Position numbers and translations under genes: made by a program. DNA of 64,000 bases from Pseudomonas saponiphila. Its GTDB lineage: Bacteria; Pseudomonadota; Gammaproteobacteria; Pseudomonadales; Pseudomonadaceae. The notes under the pieces are model-generated. The model searched no databases. It was not told where the DNA came from and saw only the letters and a list, made by a program, of their open reading frames with translations. This document shows, in pieces, positions 18,830-26,470 of this stretch. The stretch lies in assembly GCF_900105185.1 (NCBI RefSeq), contig NZ_FNTJ01000001.1:4236501-4300500 (forward strand). Direction: 5' to 3'. Each line of letters opens with the position of its first letter. The first letter of the stretch is position 1.

Positions 18830-20296
18830 TCAAGCATGACGCTCCAGCAGCACCTTGCTCCATAACGTGAATGCCACGGAAGGCGTCCACCCCGGGTTGG
18901 AGGTGTGCTCCTGAAGGCAGAGATAGCGATTGCCTTCATAAGTCACGCCTTCCTCCCTCATGTAGCGCTGGCTGGTACGCCACTCGGGAAAGCTCGGATC
19001 GACCACACCTCCCGCGGTCCTGACGCTCAAGCTGCGGCTGGGCAAGGATTCCCGGCCCTGAGTGTCAGTAGCCGTGACAAAGTAGCTGTACTGAGTATCC
19101 GCATTCAGCCCCTTGTCCTCATAGGCTGCAGTCGCCGTCTTGCCCACCGCATTGCCATCGCGGTACAGGGTATAGAACTCCACCGGCAGCCGGCCGCCGG
19201 AAGCTCCCCAACTCAAGCTGACGCTGCTGCGAGTGGTCCCCTGCACCAGCAGATTGCCCGGCGCCCCGGGCCTCTCCGGCTCGCCGCCATTACCATGGAT
19301 CAACGGTGCGTAACGGTTGCGGAATTCCCAGTCGTAATGCACGCCCTGCCGATTGACTCCGGCGTCCCAGTTCACCGACCAGGTCATCAAGCCCTTGATG
19401 GCGTGCCCACTCTCCTGCAAGCGCCTGAACGCATTGTTCAACGCCGCAGGTTCGATGACATATCCGGTGGCTGCCGCATCGACGTTGCTCGGCAAACCGA
19501 TCACCAGCTTGTCCGCGGCAATCCGGGTGAAACCACGCGTACCCGAGGCCAGGCTGTCGGTCAGGTAGAACAGAAAGTCCTCCTTCATGGCGTCGTTGTT
19601 CTGGGCGATCCACGCCCCCTGCCCGCCATTGACCTCCTGCACCCAGAGCCCATCGCCGCCCTGGTTGTAATACTGCGGCGCGACAAAGTCGTAGTAGCCC
19701 TCCAGGGCCTGCAGGTACGCCACGTATTTGCCATTGCTGGTCAGGTACGGAAACTCGGGGGCCATGCTGATGATGAAGTGCTTGCCCTGGCCGGCGTAAT
19801 GATCCTTCACCAGCTTCAGCGCGGCCGGCAACACGCTCTTGTTGTCAGCGAAGTCGATAGCGCTCTGCTCCAGATCGATATCCAGGCCATCGAAACCGTA
19901 AGTCTCCACCAAGCGGATGATCTCGCTGGCCAGGGGCTGCTCGTTGCCCTTGTGCAATTCGATATGCGCATCGGCGCCGCCCAGAGAGATCAGCACCGCC
20001 CGCCCCTGGCTATTGAGCACGCCCACCTGACGCCGGAACTCTTCATCCGACAGGTTGTAAGGCTTGAACGTAGGAATGCCGTGCCCCTTCATGAAGGCCA
20101 CCGCCACCACGTTATATTCCTTGGGCACATCCAGCAGATTGAGATTGGCGAAGTGCCCCTGCTGGTAACCATCAGCAGGACCGGCGGCCCAGTTGTGCCA
20201 GAAGCCCATGAGGATCTTCTTGCCGGCAATGCTCGGCATCAGAGATGCGGCATCCGCGGGCTGAGTCTTGATCGATGTAAAGTCAATTTTATTCAT
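18830..20296 (-). CDS. chiC: GH18 chitinase with FnIII and chitin-binding domains
   Basis: The enzyme is predicted to cleave chitin. The 488-residue protein has a GH18 catalytic domain (about 25-330) with SLGG (104-107) and the DxxDxDxE motif FDGLDIDLE at 135-143 (Glu143 the catalytic acid). A fibronectin type III domain (about 337-430) and a C-terminal carbohydrate-binding module (about 440-485, EWRTSQRYMREEGVTYEG...) follow. The N-terminus (MNKIDFTSIKTQPADAAS) is polar, with no signal peptide. AAGGATTAGAGC precedes the ATG. It lies 45 nt after the AA10 gene in the same operon. Confidence 0.95.
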   Translation of the reverse strand: MNKIDFTSIKTQPADAASLMPSIAGKKILMGFWHNWAAGPADGYQQGHFANLNLLDVPKEYNVVAVAFMKGHGIPTFKPYNLSDEEFRRQVGVLNSQGRAVLISLGGADAHIELHKGNEQPLASEIIRLVETYGFDGLDIDLEQSAIDFADNKSVLPAALKLVKDHYAGQGKHFIISMAPEFPYLTSNGKYVAYLQALEGYYDFVAPQYYNQGGDGLWVQEVNGGQGAWIAQNNDAMKEDFLFYLTDSLASGTRGFTRIAADKLVIGLPSNVDAAATGYVIEPAALNNAFRRLQESGHAIKGLMTWSVNWDAGVNRQGVHYDWEFRNRYAPLIHGNGGEPERPGAPGNLLVQGTTRSSVSLSWGASGGRLPVEFYTLYRDGNAVGKTATAAYEDKGLNADTQYSYFVTATDTQGRESLPSRSLSVRTAGGVVDPSFPEWRTSQRYMREEGVTYEGNRYLCLQEHTSNPGWTPSVAFTLWSKVLLERHA

Positions 20297-20341
20297 GCTC
20301 TAATCCTTCAGAACGGATAAATAATGCTCTAAGCCTGCAAC

Positions 20342-20971
20342 TTACTTGAAGTCCAGATCGAACGCCTGATAGAACCCGTTGCCAGTATTGGCAACGATCC
20401 ACAGCAACACCACAACATGATGGCCTTTCTTGTTTTTCGGCAGTACAACTTCATGATGGGTCTTGGCCTTCAGCACCGAGCCAAACTTGTCGAATGGAAC
20501 TTCAGTATAAAAGTCCTGATAAAAAGCCTTGGGTTCCAGTTGTGCACGACTGATACGCTGCTTCGGGTCCCAGCCATCTTTGGTGATGAACCAGCTATAA
20601 CCACGGGTAACGTGAGGTGCGGTGTATTCCCACTGCACGCGAAAGACTTGCCCCGGATCGACACTGAGCAGCGGCCAGTTGAATGCACGGTTGAGTTTCT
20701 TCGACATCTCATCGTTGGTGAAGTTGATGCAGTCGCGCTCATCAACCTTGCCACCGCTGAGAATATGACCGTCTGCGGGTGGTACGACGCTTGCCACATC
20801 GCTGTCGTAGGGTTTCGGGAAAGGGCCGGCAACCAGAGACGGGAAATTTTTTCCTCCTTCCATCTCATTCACCTGCCAGGTCCCCAGCAGACCCAGTTCC
20901 ACCGCGACCGAGCCACGACTGGAAGGCGACACGATGCGGCCATGTTTAAGTTGAGCTTGTGGCTTATTCAT
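20342..20971 (-). CDS. AA10 lytic polysaccharide monooxygenase (chitin-binding protein) without signal peptide
   Basis: AA10 enzymes oxidatively cleave crystalline chitin using copper held by a histidine brace of the mature N-terminal His and an internal His. Here the expected core begins HGRIVSPSSRGS at His10 and the second His is in TAPHVTRGYSWFITKDGWDP (His120); the aromatic axial region FYQAFDLDF is at the C-terminus. The 209-residue protein is preceded only by MNKPQAQLK, which is not a signal peptide, so His10 would need another processing step. The ATG at 20971 has GGAG 8 nt upstream; a GTG at 20980 overlaps that site and is less likely. Confidence 0.93.
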   Translation of the reverse strand: MNKPQAQLKHGRIVSPSSRGSVAVELGLLGTWQVNEMEGGKNFPSLVAGPFPKPYDSDVASVVPPADGHILSGGKVDERDCINFTNDEMSKKLNRAFNWPLLSVDPGQVFRVQWEYTAPHVTRGYSWFITKDGWDPKQRISRAQLEPKAFYQDFYTEVPFDKFGSVLKAKTHHEVVLPKNKKGHHVVVLLWIVANTGNGFYQAFDLDFK

Positions 20972-21248
20972 ATATTTCACTCCATTGATTAATTAAGTTC
21001 GCTCCTCGTTGAGCACCTTTAACTTAGCGCACTTTTATCGACTTTTTTCATGCGCTCGCAAACTAACCACCCGGGACAATTTGCAAAAGTCGGCGCCAGC
21101 CCCATTAAACCCTGGACTTCCCGATTTGAACTGACAACTTGAAGAGTCAATGTATTACACGCTTTTCTACAGCAAGACTTGCTCTTTAACTTTATGAGAA
21201 GCCCCAGACAGCCCAACTAACATCGAAAAAGCACCCAGCAGAAAAAAC
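20972..21248. other. Leader and promoter region of the chitin operon
   Basis: This AT-rich gap has no gene. On the minus strand it must contain the promoter of the AA10-chitinase operon. The ribosome binding site region reads ATGGAGTG just before the ATG, an A(N)GGA motif suitable for RsmA/RsmE binding. I could not pick a convincing -35/-10 pair. Confidence 0.4.
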
Positions 21249-21270
21249 AAACCCGGCCATTGCCGGGTTT
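21249..21270 (-). terminator. Intrinsic terminator after the 116-aa lipoprotein gene
   Basis: AAACCCGGC (21249-21257) pairs with GCCGGGTTT (21262-21270) over a 4-nt loop. The A6 run at 21242-21247 supplies the T tract on the minus strand. It is 30 nt after the stop of the gene at 21301. Confidence 0.9.
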
Positions 21271-21300
21271 GCCCTGAAAACGCCTGAAACGATCCATTGC

Positions 21301-21651
21301 TTATAGGCAGGTTGCCAACGCCGCGAGGCGGCGCTTAGAGACCGCGTTGTCCTCGACCGCGTAGTAGTGAATGGTGGTCCCGGAAGGCTCGATCTTGATG
21401 TCCGCGAAGGATTCGGCGGCGCGGGTATACACCGTATAGCCACCGCCCTTGCCCGGCTGCAGATAAGCCGCAGCGTCAACACCAAAGACCGCTTCATCCT
21501 GCCAGGCGAACTGCACGCACTGCGCCACCAGTTGATCGGCCTTGGCCGAGCTCAGGGTCTTGTTGGGCGTTCTGGCCCGAGCGTCATCCATGGTGGAACC
21601 CGCACAGCCGGCCAACAAAACCGCAACCATCATCGCCATCAACACCCGCAT
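21301..21651 (-). CDS. Small lipoprotein, function unknown
   Basis: This 116-residue protein has lipoprotein signal MRVLMAMMVAVLLAGC (Cys16). The mature part has Cys45 and a C-terminal Cys (AALATCL), possibly a disulfide, and a YTVYTRAAESFADIKIEPSGTTIHYYAV beta-rich stretch. I do not recognise a family. It is followed by a good terminator and diverges from the rtcB leader region. Confidence 0.7.
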   Translation of the reverse strand: MRVLMAMMVAVLLAGCAGSTMDDARARTPNKTLSSAKADQLVAQCVQFAWQDEAVFGVDAAAYLQPGKGGGYTVYTRAAESFADIKIEPSGTTIHYYAVEDNAVSKRRLAALATCL

Positions 21652-21851
21652 GCCGTCACCTCATCCATAAAACGCGAGAGTATCGCTCAGGCGACAGAAA
21701 AAAGGCGTCAGACCGCAGAAAAAACCTACTGCAAGGCAAGCGCCATTCTGACAGCCCGCAGCAACGGCCTCGCCCCAGGCCATGGCTTGACGGGCCTTGC
21801 CACAAGGACCGGCGTTGTATATTCGGGACTCCCCATTGTCATGATCCAGCT

Positions 21852-21866
21852 GAAGGTTTAACCTTC
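21852..21866. promoter_or_regulatory. Palindrome upstream of the rtcB-prfH leader
   Basis: GAAGGTTTAACCTTC is a perfect palindrome with 7-bp arms about a central T, 36 bp upstream of the small leader ORF. It could be an operator for an unidentified regulator or part of the promoter. I saw no sigma-54 (-24/-12) promoter that would point to RtcR control. Confidence 0.4.
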
Positions 21867-21902
21867 GCGCCCCTTCCCACACTTTTGCCAAGGAGATCCA
21901 CC

Positions 21903-21944
21903 ATGCAACAGCTGATCACCCCTTGCAGGACGTGCCTGGTTTAA
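21903..21944 (+). CDS. Thirteen-codon leader ORF with strong ribosome binding site
   Basis: An ATG at 21903 follows AAGGAG with a 7-8 nt spacing, the best such site in the region, yet encodes only MQQLITPCRTCLV before a TAA inside GTTTAAAC. It ends 89 nt before the rtcB ATG. Its second half covers the left arm (21925-21932) of a long-range pairing, so ribosomes on it would prevent that structure. It may be a regulatory leader peptide or the stub of a decayed gene. No homologue is known to me. Confidence 0.45.
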   Translation: MQQLITPCRTCLV

Positions 21945-21996
21945 ACGCTGTATCCGCTACCTGCTAGCGCCTTCGCTTAATCCCGCTTCGTCCTGC
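21925..21996 (+). promoter_or_regulatory. Potential structured leader RNA before rtcB
   Basis: GCAGGACG (21925-21932) and CGTCCTGC (21989-21996) are perfect 8-bp complements enclosing 56 nt. The enclosed part includes a hairpin CGCTA (21955-21959)/TAGCG (21965-21969). A run of seven T lies at 22010-22016. Beyond it the rtcB ribosome binding site AGGA (22023-22026) lies in the loop between TCCAA (22016-22020) and TTGGA (22028-22032). The layout suggests translation-dependent control, but no folding was computed. Confidence 0.4.
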
Positions 21997-22033
21997 CACT
22001 CCCTGACTATTTTTTTCCAATCAGGAATTGGAC

Positions 22034-22195
22034 ATGGACACTTGCATCCGTCATTTGTCGAACGGCGTCTCACTGATCGCCTCAGACACCACCTGGATCG
22101 AAGATAAAGCGCTCCAGCAACTGCAAACCACCGCTCAACTGCCCGGCATGCGCCAGGTGGTCGGCATGCCGGACCTGCACCCAGGCCGCGGCTAC
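22034..22195 (+). pseudogene. rtcB: 5' part of rtcB, interrupted by an IS21-family element
   Basis: The first 54 codons of an RtcB RNA ligase (MDTCIRHLSNGVSLIA ... VGMPDLHPGRGY) are intact from the ATG at 22034, which has AGGA 8 nt upstream. At codon 54/55 the element at 22196 is inserted, and the frame then adds CGFR and a stop, giving a 58-residue dead product. Rejoining to 24842 restores PVGAAFFSTEM exactly in frame. RtcB joins RNA 3'-phosphate and 5'-hydroxyl ends using GTP and Mn. Together with prfH this is the RtcB2-type paralogue rather than the rtcA-linked one. Confidence 0.93.
22191..22195 (+). repeat. Left copy of the 5-bp target site duplication
   Basis: GCTAC directly abuts the element on the left; the same five bases recur at 24837-24841 on the right. 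Removing one copy plus the element restores the rtcB frame, which shows it is a duplication made by insertion. Confidence 0.93.
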
Positions 22196-22288
22196 TGCGG
22201 ATTTCGGTGAACGTGACCGAGCGTTTCGCTAATACGTGACCGGTGCTTCCACCCCGGTTGCGCGGGTTCTGGATTGTAATCGCATCGG

Positions 22289-23038
22289 TCACGATGCGGC
22301 TTGTTCCTCGGCTTTTTTTCGGCGCAGCGACTCGCCTTTCATCGTCAGTCGGTAGGCGTTGTGCACCAGGCGGTCGAGGATGGCATCGGCCAGGGTCGGG
22401 TCGTTGATCCAGCCGTGCCAGTGCTCGATGGGCAGTTGGCTCGTCAGGATGGTGGAGCGGCTGCCAGCGCGGTCGTCGATCACCTCCAGCAGGTCATGCC
22501 GGGCTCCTTCCTCCAGCGGGGCTAGCGCCCAGTCGTCCAGCACCAGGACGTCGACCTTTGCCAGCTGTTGCAGGGTACGGCCGAAGCTGCCGTCGCCATG
22601 AGCGATGCGCAGTTGTTCCAGCAGGCGCGGGGTGCGCAGGTACAGGGTGCTATAGCCCTGGCGGCAGGCCTGGTTGCCCAGGGCGCAGGCCAGCCAGGTT
22701 TTGCCGGCACCGGTCGGGCCGGTCAGCAGCAGGTTGTGCTGCTGGCGGATCCAGTCGCCACTGGCCAGGGTGGCGATCAGACGCTCGTCCAGGGCGCGTC
22801 CGGTGCGGCGGTCGAGATCTTCCAGGCAGGCGTTGGCGTACTTGAGCTTGGCCTTCTTGCGCAGCCGTACCAGGCGCTGGTTGTCACGCCAGGCCAGTTC
22901 GCGGTCGAGCAGTAGGCCGAGGCGTTCATCGAAGCTCAGGCTGTGGCTGGCCGGCAGCGTCCATTGCTCTTCCAGGGCGCGGGCCATGCCGTCCAGGCGT
23001 AGCTGGTGCAGTTGATTCAGGGTGTGTTGCGGCATCAT
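22289..23038 (-). CDS. istB: IS21 helper ATPase IstB
   Basis: IstB is the AAA+ ATPase that assembles on target DNA and activates IstA. The 249-residue protein starts [24 protein letters not shown] lies 7 nt before the first of two adjacent ATGs. Walker A is [14 protein letters not shown] and Walker B is VLVLDDWAL, followed by a sensor region [11 protein letters not shown]. The start lies within the 3' end of istA (113-bp overlap), so translation is probably coupled. Confidence 0.95.
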   Translation of the reverse strand: MMPQHTLNQLHQLRLDGMARALEEQWTLPASHSLSFDERLGLLLDRELAWRDNQRLVRLRKKAKLKYANACLEDLDRRTGRALDERLIATLASGDWIRQQHNLLLTGPTGAGKTWLACALGNQACRQGYSTLYLRTPRLLEQLRIAHGDGSFGRTLQQLAKVDVLVLDDWALAPLEEGARHDLLEVIDDRAGSRSTILTSQLPIEHWHGWINDPTLADAILDRLVHNAYRLTMKGESLRRKKAEEQAAS

Positions 23039-24611
23039 CGAACAGCTCCTGTTGCGGGGGTTGGTAGTAGTCGGCGCCACGGACGTTCTCGTGGTCGCCG
23101 GGTAAGGTCGTTTCGGCGGCACGCTGGGGCAGCGGCTGTTGATCCAGGCCTTGCTGGAGCAGGTTGCGCACGCTGCGCCCGGTGAAGGCGCGCAGGTGTA
23201 CGGCACGTTCGGCAGCGGCTTCCAGGCGTGCATTGCCATAGCGCCGGGCCAGCGAGAGCAGGCCGAGGCAGGCGCGGTAGCCCATCTCCGGGTGCGGCTT
23301 GTGGGTCAGTTGGTGATCGATCAGTTGGCGCGTGTAGGGGCCGATCCGCGCGCCCCAGTCGAGCAGGCGTTGTGGCGTCCATTCGCGATGCGCCTGGTGC
23401 GCCGCGGGCATGTGCTCGCGCTGGGTACTGTAAGCGCCGCGTCGCCCCAGCAGCAGGTGGCTGGCCACCCGCCGGTTGCCATGCAGCACTTCCAGGGTGT
23501 GTGCCGTCAGTCGCACGTCCACGTTCTGCCGGGCCAGGGCGGAGGGCACGCTGTAGAAGCTGCCATTGACCTCGATGTGGTAGTCGATGCTGACCTTGCA
23601 GCGCTTGAAGGTGGCGACCTCGTAGGGATGCACCGGCAGCGCTCGCAAGGCCGGGCGATCCAGGCGCTCGAACCAGTCGCGCCGGCAGCCATCGAGCCGC
23701 TTGAACGGGCGCCGATTCAGATCCTCCAGCAGCTCGGCGATGGCCTGGTTAAGCGCATGCAGGCTGAAGAACTGCCGATGGCGCAGCCGCGCCATGATCC
23801 AGCGCTCGACCACCTGCACCGCCACCTCGGCCTTGGCCTTGTCCTGAGGCTTGCGTGGCCGTGCCGGCAGGATCACCGTCTGGTAATGACGCGCGCACTC
23901 CAGCGTGGCCCGGTTCAGGCCCGGCTCGTAGCGATCCGGCTGGGCGACCAGGGCGCGCGGATTGTCCGGCACAACCATTTCCGGCACGCCGCCAAAGTAG
24001 GTCAGAGCCTGGCCCAGCGAGGTCAGCCAGTCCACCTGGGTTTCGCCTGGCGTCGCGCAGGCATAGGTGTAATTCGAGGCGCCCAGGGCGGCGACGAAGA
24101 TGTGCGCCCGGCGCACTTCGCCGGTGGCCGGGTCGACCACCGGCAGCGTCGGCCCGGCATAGTCGATGAATAGCTTCTCGCCCGCACGGTGCAGCTGACG
24201 CATCGAACGTTTGAGCGTCTGGGCGTAGCGCCGGTAGTGCTCGACGAACTGGGTGTAGCGGTAGGTCGGCTGGCCCGCATGCGCGGCGAGATATTCCTCC
24301 CACAGCAGCTGCAAGGTCACGCCCTTGCGTCGCAACTCGCGGTGGATGCTCAGCACATCGGGCAGCACTCGCTCACCGCGCGGCTTGTTCGTCGACGTCG
24401 GTGCAAACAAGGCGGCCGCCAGCGCGGCCTCGTCCATGGCCACCAGCGCCGGCCAGTCCAGCCCGGCCACCCGCGCCGCCGCGATGTACTTGCTAACCAC
24501 GCCCTTGGACAGCTGCAAGGCACGGGCAATCTTCTCGTGGGACAAGCCGGCCTCAAACTTGAGGCGCAGACATTCTTTGATGTTTCGCATGGCTACTCGC
24601 GGCGCCGCCAT
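22926..24611 (-). CDS. istA: IS21 transposase IstA
   Basis: IstA is the DDE transposase of the element. Its 561 residues include an N-terminal helix-turn-helix ([24 protein letters not shown]...), and an RNase-H-like core with the acidic triad visible as [16 protein letters not shown] and [13 protein letters not shown] Mu-type C-terminal beta-barrel region ([13 protein letters not shown]) follows. The C-terminus runs about 37 residues past the conserved GADYYQ into istB sequence. GGGAGAGGAAG precedes the ATG at 24611. Confidence 0.95.
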   Translation of the reverse strand: MAAPRVAMRNIKECLRLKFEAGLSHEKIARALQLSKGVVSKYIAAARVAGLDWPALVAMDEAALAAALFAPTSTNKPRGERVLPDVLSIHRELRRKGVTLQLLWEEYLAAHAGQPTYRYTQFVEHYRRYAQTLKRSMRQLHRAGEKLFIDYAGPTLPVVDPATGEVRRAHIFVAALGASNYTYACATPGETQVDWLTSLGQALTYFGGVPEMVVPDNPRALVAQPDRYEPGLNRATLECARHYQTVILPARPRKPQDKAKAEVAVQVVERWIMARLRHRQFFSLHALNQAIAELLEDLNRRPFKRLDGCRRDWFERLDRPALRALPVHPYEVATFKRCKVSIDYHIEVNGSFYSVPSALARQNVDVRLTAHTLEVLHGNRRVASHLLLGRRGAYSTQREHMPAAHQAHREWTPQRLLDWGARIGPYTRQLIDHQLTHKPHPEMGYRACLGLLSLARRYGNARLEAAAERAVHLRAFTGRSVRNLLQQGLDQQPLPQRAAETTLPGDHENVRGADYYQPPQQELFDDAATHPESTAPATPGRHGPRPGRAMDAAGQPQPELR

Positions 24612-24678
24612 CTTCCTCTCCCGAAATCGGTCGAGGATGGCGGCGCATCAGGTCATGCGCAACGAAGGGGAAGGCTTT

Positions 24679-24836
24679 CGCTAAGTCGTGACCGGCGATT
24701 TCGGTAAGCCGTGACCACCTGTTTCGGAACAGGCGGAAAATCGGTCACGTTGCTACCGAAATGAGCGGTCACGCGTTAGCGAAATGACCGGTCACGATCA
24801 ACCGAAACGGCCGGTCACGGTGCTCCGAAATCCGCA
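24679..24836. repeat. Right-end multiple terminal repeats of the IS21 element
   Basis: Reading inward from the right end, the motif CGTGACCG followed after a few bases by TTTCG recurs four to five times at roughly 22-25 bp intervals. The left end has two copies within 22196-22243. Such arrays are IstA binding sites in IS21-type elements. Confidence 0.8.
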
Positions 24837-24841
24837 GCTAC
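24837..24841 (+). repeat. Right copy of the 5-bp target site duplication
   Basis: GCTAC follows the right terminal repeat immediately and matches 22191-22195. Confidence 0.93.
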
Positions 24842-25813
24842 CCGGTGGGAGCAGCATTCTTTTCCACCGAGATGGCCTACCCGGCCCTGGTGGGCAACGA
24901 CATCGGCTGCGGCATGACGCTGTGGCAAACCGACCTTTCCAGCAGCCGCCTCAACCTCGACAAGCTGGAAAAGAAAATCGGCAACATCGATCTCCCCCTG
25001 GATGAACAGTGGGATGAAGAACGGACGCAGCTGGGGCTGCCGGCAAACGGTCATGAACACTCGCTGGGCACCATTGGTGGCGGCAATCACTTCGCCGAGC
25101 TGCAACAGCTCGACCAGGTGTACGACGCCAGCGCCCTGCAGGCCCTGGAACTGAACCCCAAAGCCTTGTTGCTGCTGGTGCACAGCGGCTCCAGGGGCCT
25201 GGGAGAGGCCATCCTGCGGCGCCATGTGGACCAGCACGGGCACAACGGCCTGGTAATGGCCAGCGCCGCCAGCACTCAGTACTTGCAAGAGCACGATGCG
25301 GCCCTGCGTTTCGCCGAAGCCAACCGGCGATTGATCGCCGAACGCCTGCTGCACAACCTGCGGGCCAAGGGACGCTCGATCCTGGACATCAACCACAACC
25401 TGGTATCGCCAGCGAATGTCGCTGGAGTTACAGGCTGGCTGCATCGCAAGGGCGCTACGCCGTCGGACCAGGGTCCGGTGGTCATCCCGGGCTCCCGGGG
25501 CGACTACAGCTATCTGGTTCATCCAATACCGGCAGCTGCCAGCCTCTACTCCCTGGCCCACGGCGCCGGACGCAAATGGCTGCGCAGCGACTGCAAGGAC
25601 AGGCTGGCGACGCGCTTCAGCTTCGACCAGCTCAAGCGCACTCAGTTGGGCAGCCGAGTGATCTGCGAAGACCGAGGCTTGATGTACGAGGAAGCACCCG
25701 AAGCCTACAAGAACATCGACAGCGTGATCGGCAGCCTGAGGGATGCCGGCCTGGTGCAGATCATCGCGCGGCTCAAACCGGTACTGACCTACAAACGCCG
25801 AGGGTGCTGCTGA
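24842..25813 (+). pseudogene. rtcB: 3' part of rtcB, separated from its start by the IS element
   Basis: This fragment holds codons 55-377 of the interrupted gene and is itself undamaged. It keeps VGNDIGCGM, whose Asp and Cys correspond to Mn ligands of E. coli RtcB, plus [21 protein letters not shown] and SLAHGAGRK, containing the His that is guanylylated in RtcB. A GTG at 24845 opens the frame, but no Shine-Dalgarno was seen at the IS junction and 54 conserved N-terminal residues are missing. Activity is unlikely. Its TGA overlaps the prfH ATG by one base. Confidence 0.92.
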
Positions 25814-26430
25814 TGCTGCTGTTACAGCTGTCTTGCGCCCAGGGGCCCGCCGAGTGCGAACTGGCGGTGACCAAGGCCCTGCAACTCCTGTATCGCGAAG
25901 CCGAGGCACAAGGCGTGCGCGCCAGCCTCGTCGAGCAGGTAGCTGGCCAAGGCCGGGGCACCTACAGATCGGTACTGGTCAGCCTTGACGGCGAACAGGC
26001 TGCACGACTGGCCGAACGCTGGACCGGCACCCTGCTATGGACCTGCAAGAGCCCCTATCGCCCTGGATACAAACGCAAGAACTGGTATTTCGCCGGCCAA
26101 CTGTTCAAGGCTCCAGAGGACAGCATGGACGGCACCATCCGCTTTGAAGCCATGCGTGCATCAGGCCCGGGCGGGCAACATGTGAACACCACGGACTCTG
26201 CGGTGCGCGCCACGCACCTGGCCAGTGGTATCAGCGTGAGAGTGCAGTCAGAACGCAGCCAGCACGACAACAAGCGCGTTGCGCGCCTACTGATTCTGCA
26301 ACGCCTGGCAGATCGGCAACAGCAATCTGCCGAGGCGCTGCGCCTGCAACGCCGCCATGCCCACCACAGCGTTGAGCGCGGTAACCCGGTGCGCAGCTTC
26401 AACGGTGACGGGTTCACCCCTCAGAACTGA
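25813..26430 (+). CDS. prfH: Peptide chain release factor homologue PrfH
   Basis: PrfH resembles class I release factors but lacks the codon-recognition domain. It hydrolyses peptidyl-tRNA on ribosomes whose 16S decoding centre has been cut, after which RtcB2 reseals the rRNA. The 205-residue protein has the catalytic GGQ at 120-122 (SGPGGQHVN) and a basic C-terminal tail ([22 protein letters not shown]). Its start is translationally coupled to rtcB (TGATG). Because rtcB is broken upstream by the IS, expression of prfH is doubtful, and it would act without its partner. Confidence 0.92.
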   Translation: MLLLQLSCAQGPAECELAVTKALQLLYREAEAQGVRASLVEQVAGQGRGTYRSVLVSLDGEQAARLAERWTGTLLWTCKSPYRPGYKRKNWYFAGQLFKAPEDSMDGTIRFEAMRASGPGGQHVNTTDSAVRATHLASGISVRVQSERSQHDNKRVARLLILQRLADRQQQSAEALRLQRRHAHHSVERGNPVRSFNGDGFTPQN

Positions 26431-26444
26431 TCATCCCTCCCACA

Positions 26445-26470
26445 GGGAGTCGTGCCGGACCACGACTCCC
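26445..26470 (+). terminator. Hairpin after prfH
   Basis: A perfect 10-bp stem (26445-26454 with 26461-26470, GGGAGTCGTG/CACGACTCCC) with a 6-nt loop lies 14 nt after the prfH stop. A T tract is lacking. Confidence 0.65.

Larger units (their letters stand above)
22196..24836 (-). mobile_element. Complete IS21-family insertion sequence, 2,641 bp
   Basis: The element has 12-bp perfect terminal inverted repeats: TGCGGATTTCGG at 22196-22207 and its complement at 24825-24836. It is flanked by a 5-bp direct repeat GCTAC. Inside are istA and istB on the minus strand, both with intact motifs. As in IS21 elements, both ends carry several copies of a subterminal motif of the type CGTGACCG-N4-TTTCG (left about 22212-22243; right about 24680-24822). 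Everything needed for transposition looks intact, and the exact duplication suggests a recent insertion. I cannot name the IS. Confidence 0.95.

Noticed and set aside
21780..21900. Sigma-54 promoter upstream of rtcB (RtcR-type control)
   Set aside because: The best TGGC...TTGC pair near 21784 has the wrong spacing (13 instead of 10 bases between GG and GC), and no rtcR or rtcA gene is nearby.
21957..22292. 111-codon minus-strand frame over the rtcB start
   Set aside because: It runs through the IS junction and antisense to the rtcB 5' part, with no ribosome binding site, so it is created by the insertion.
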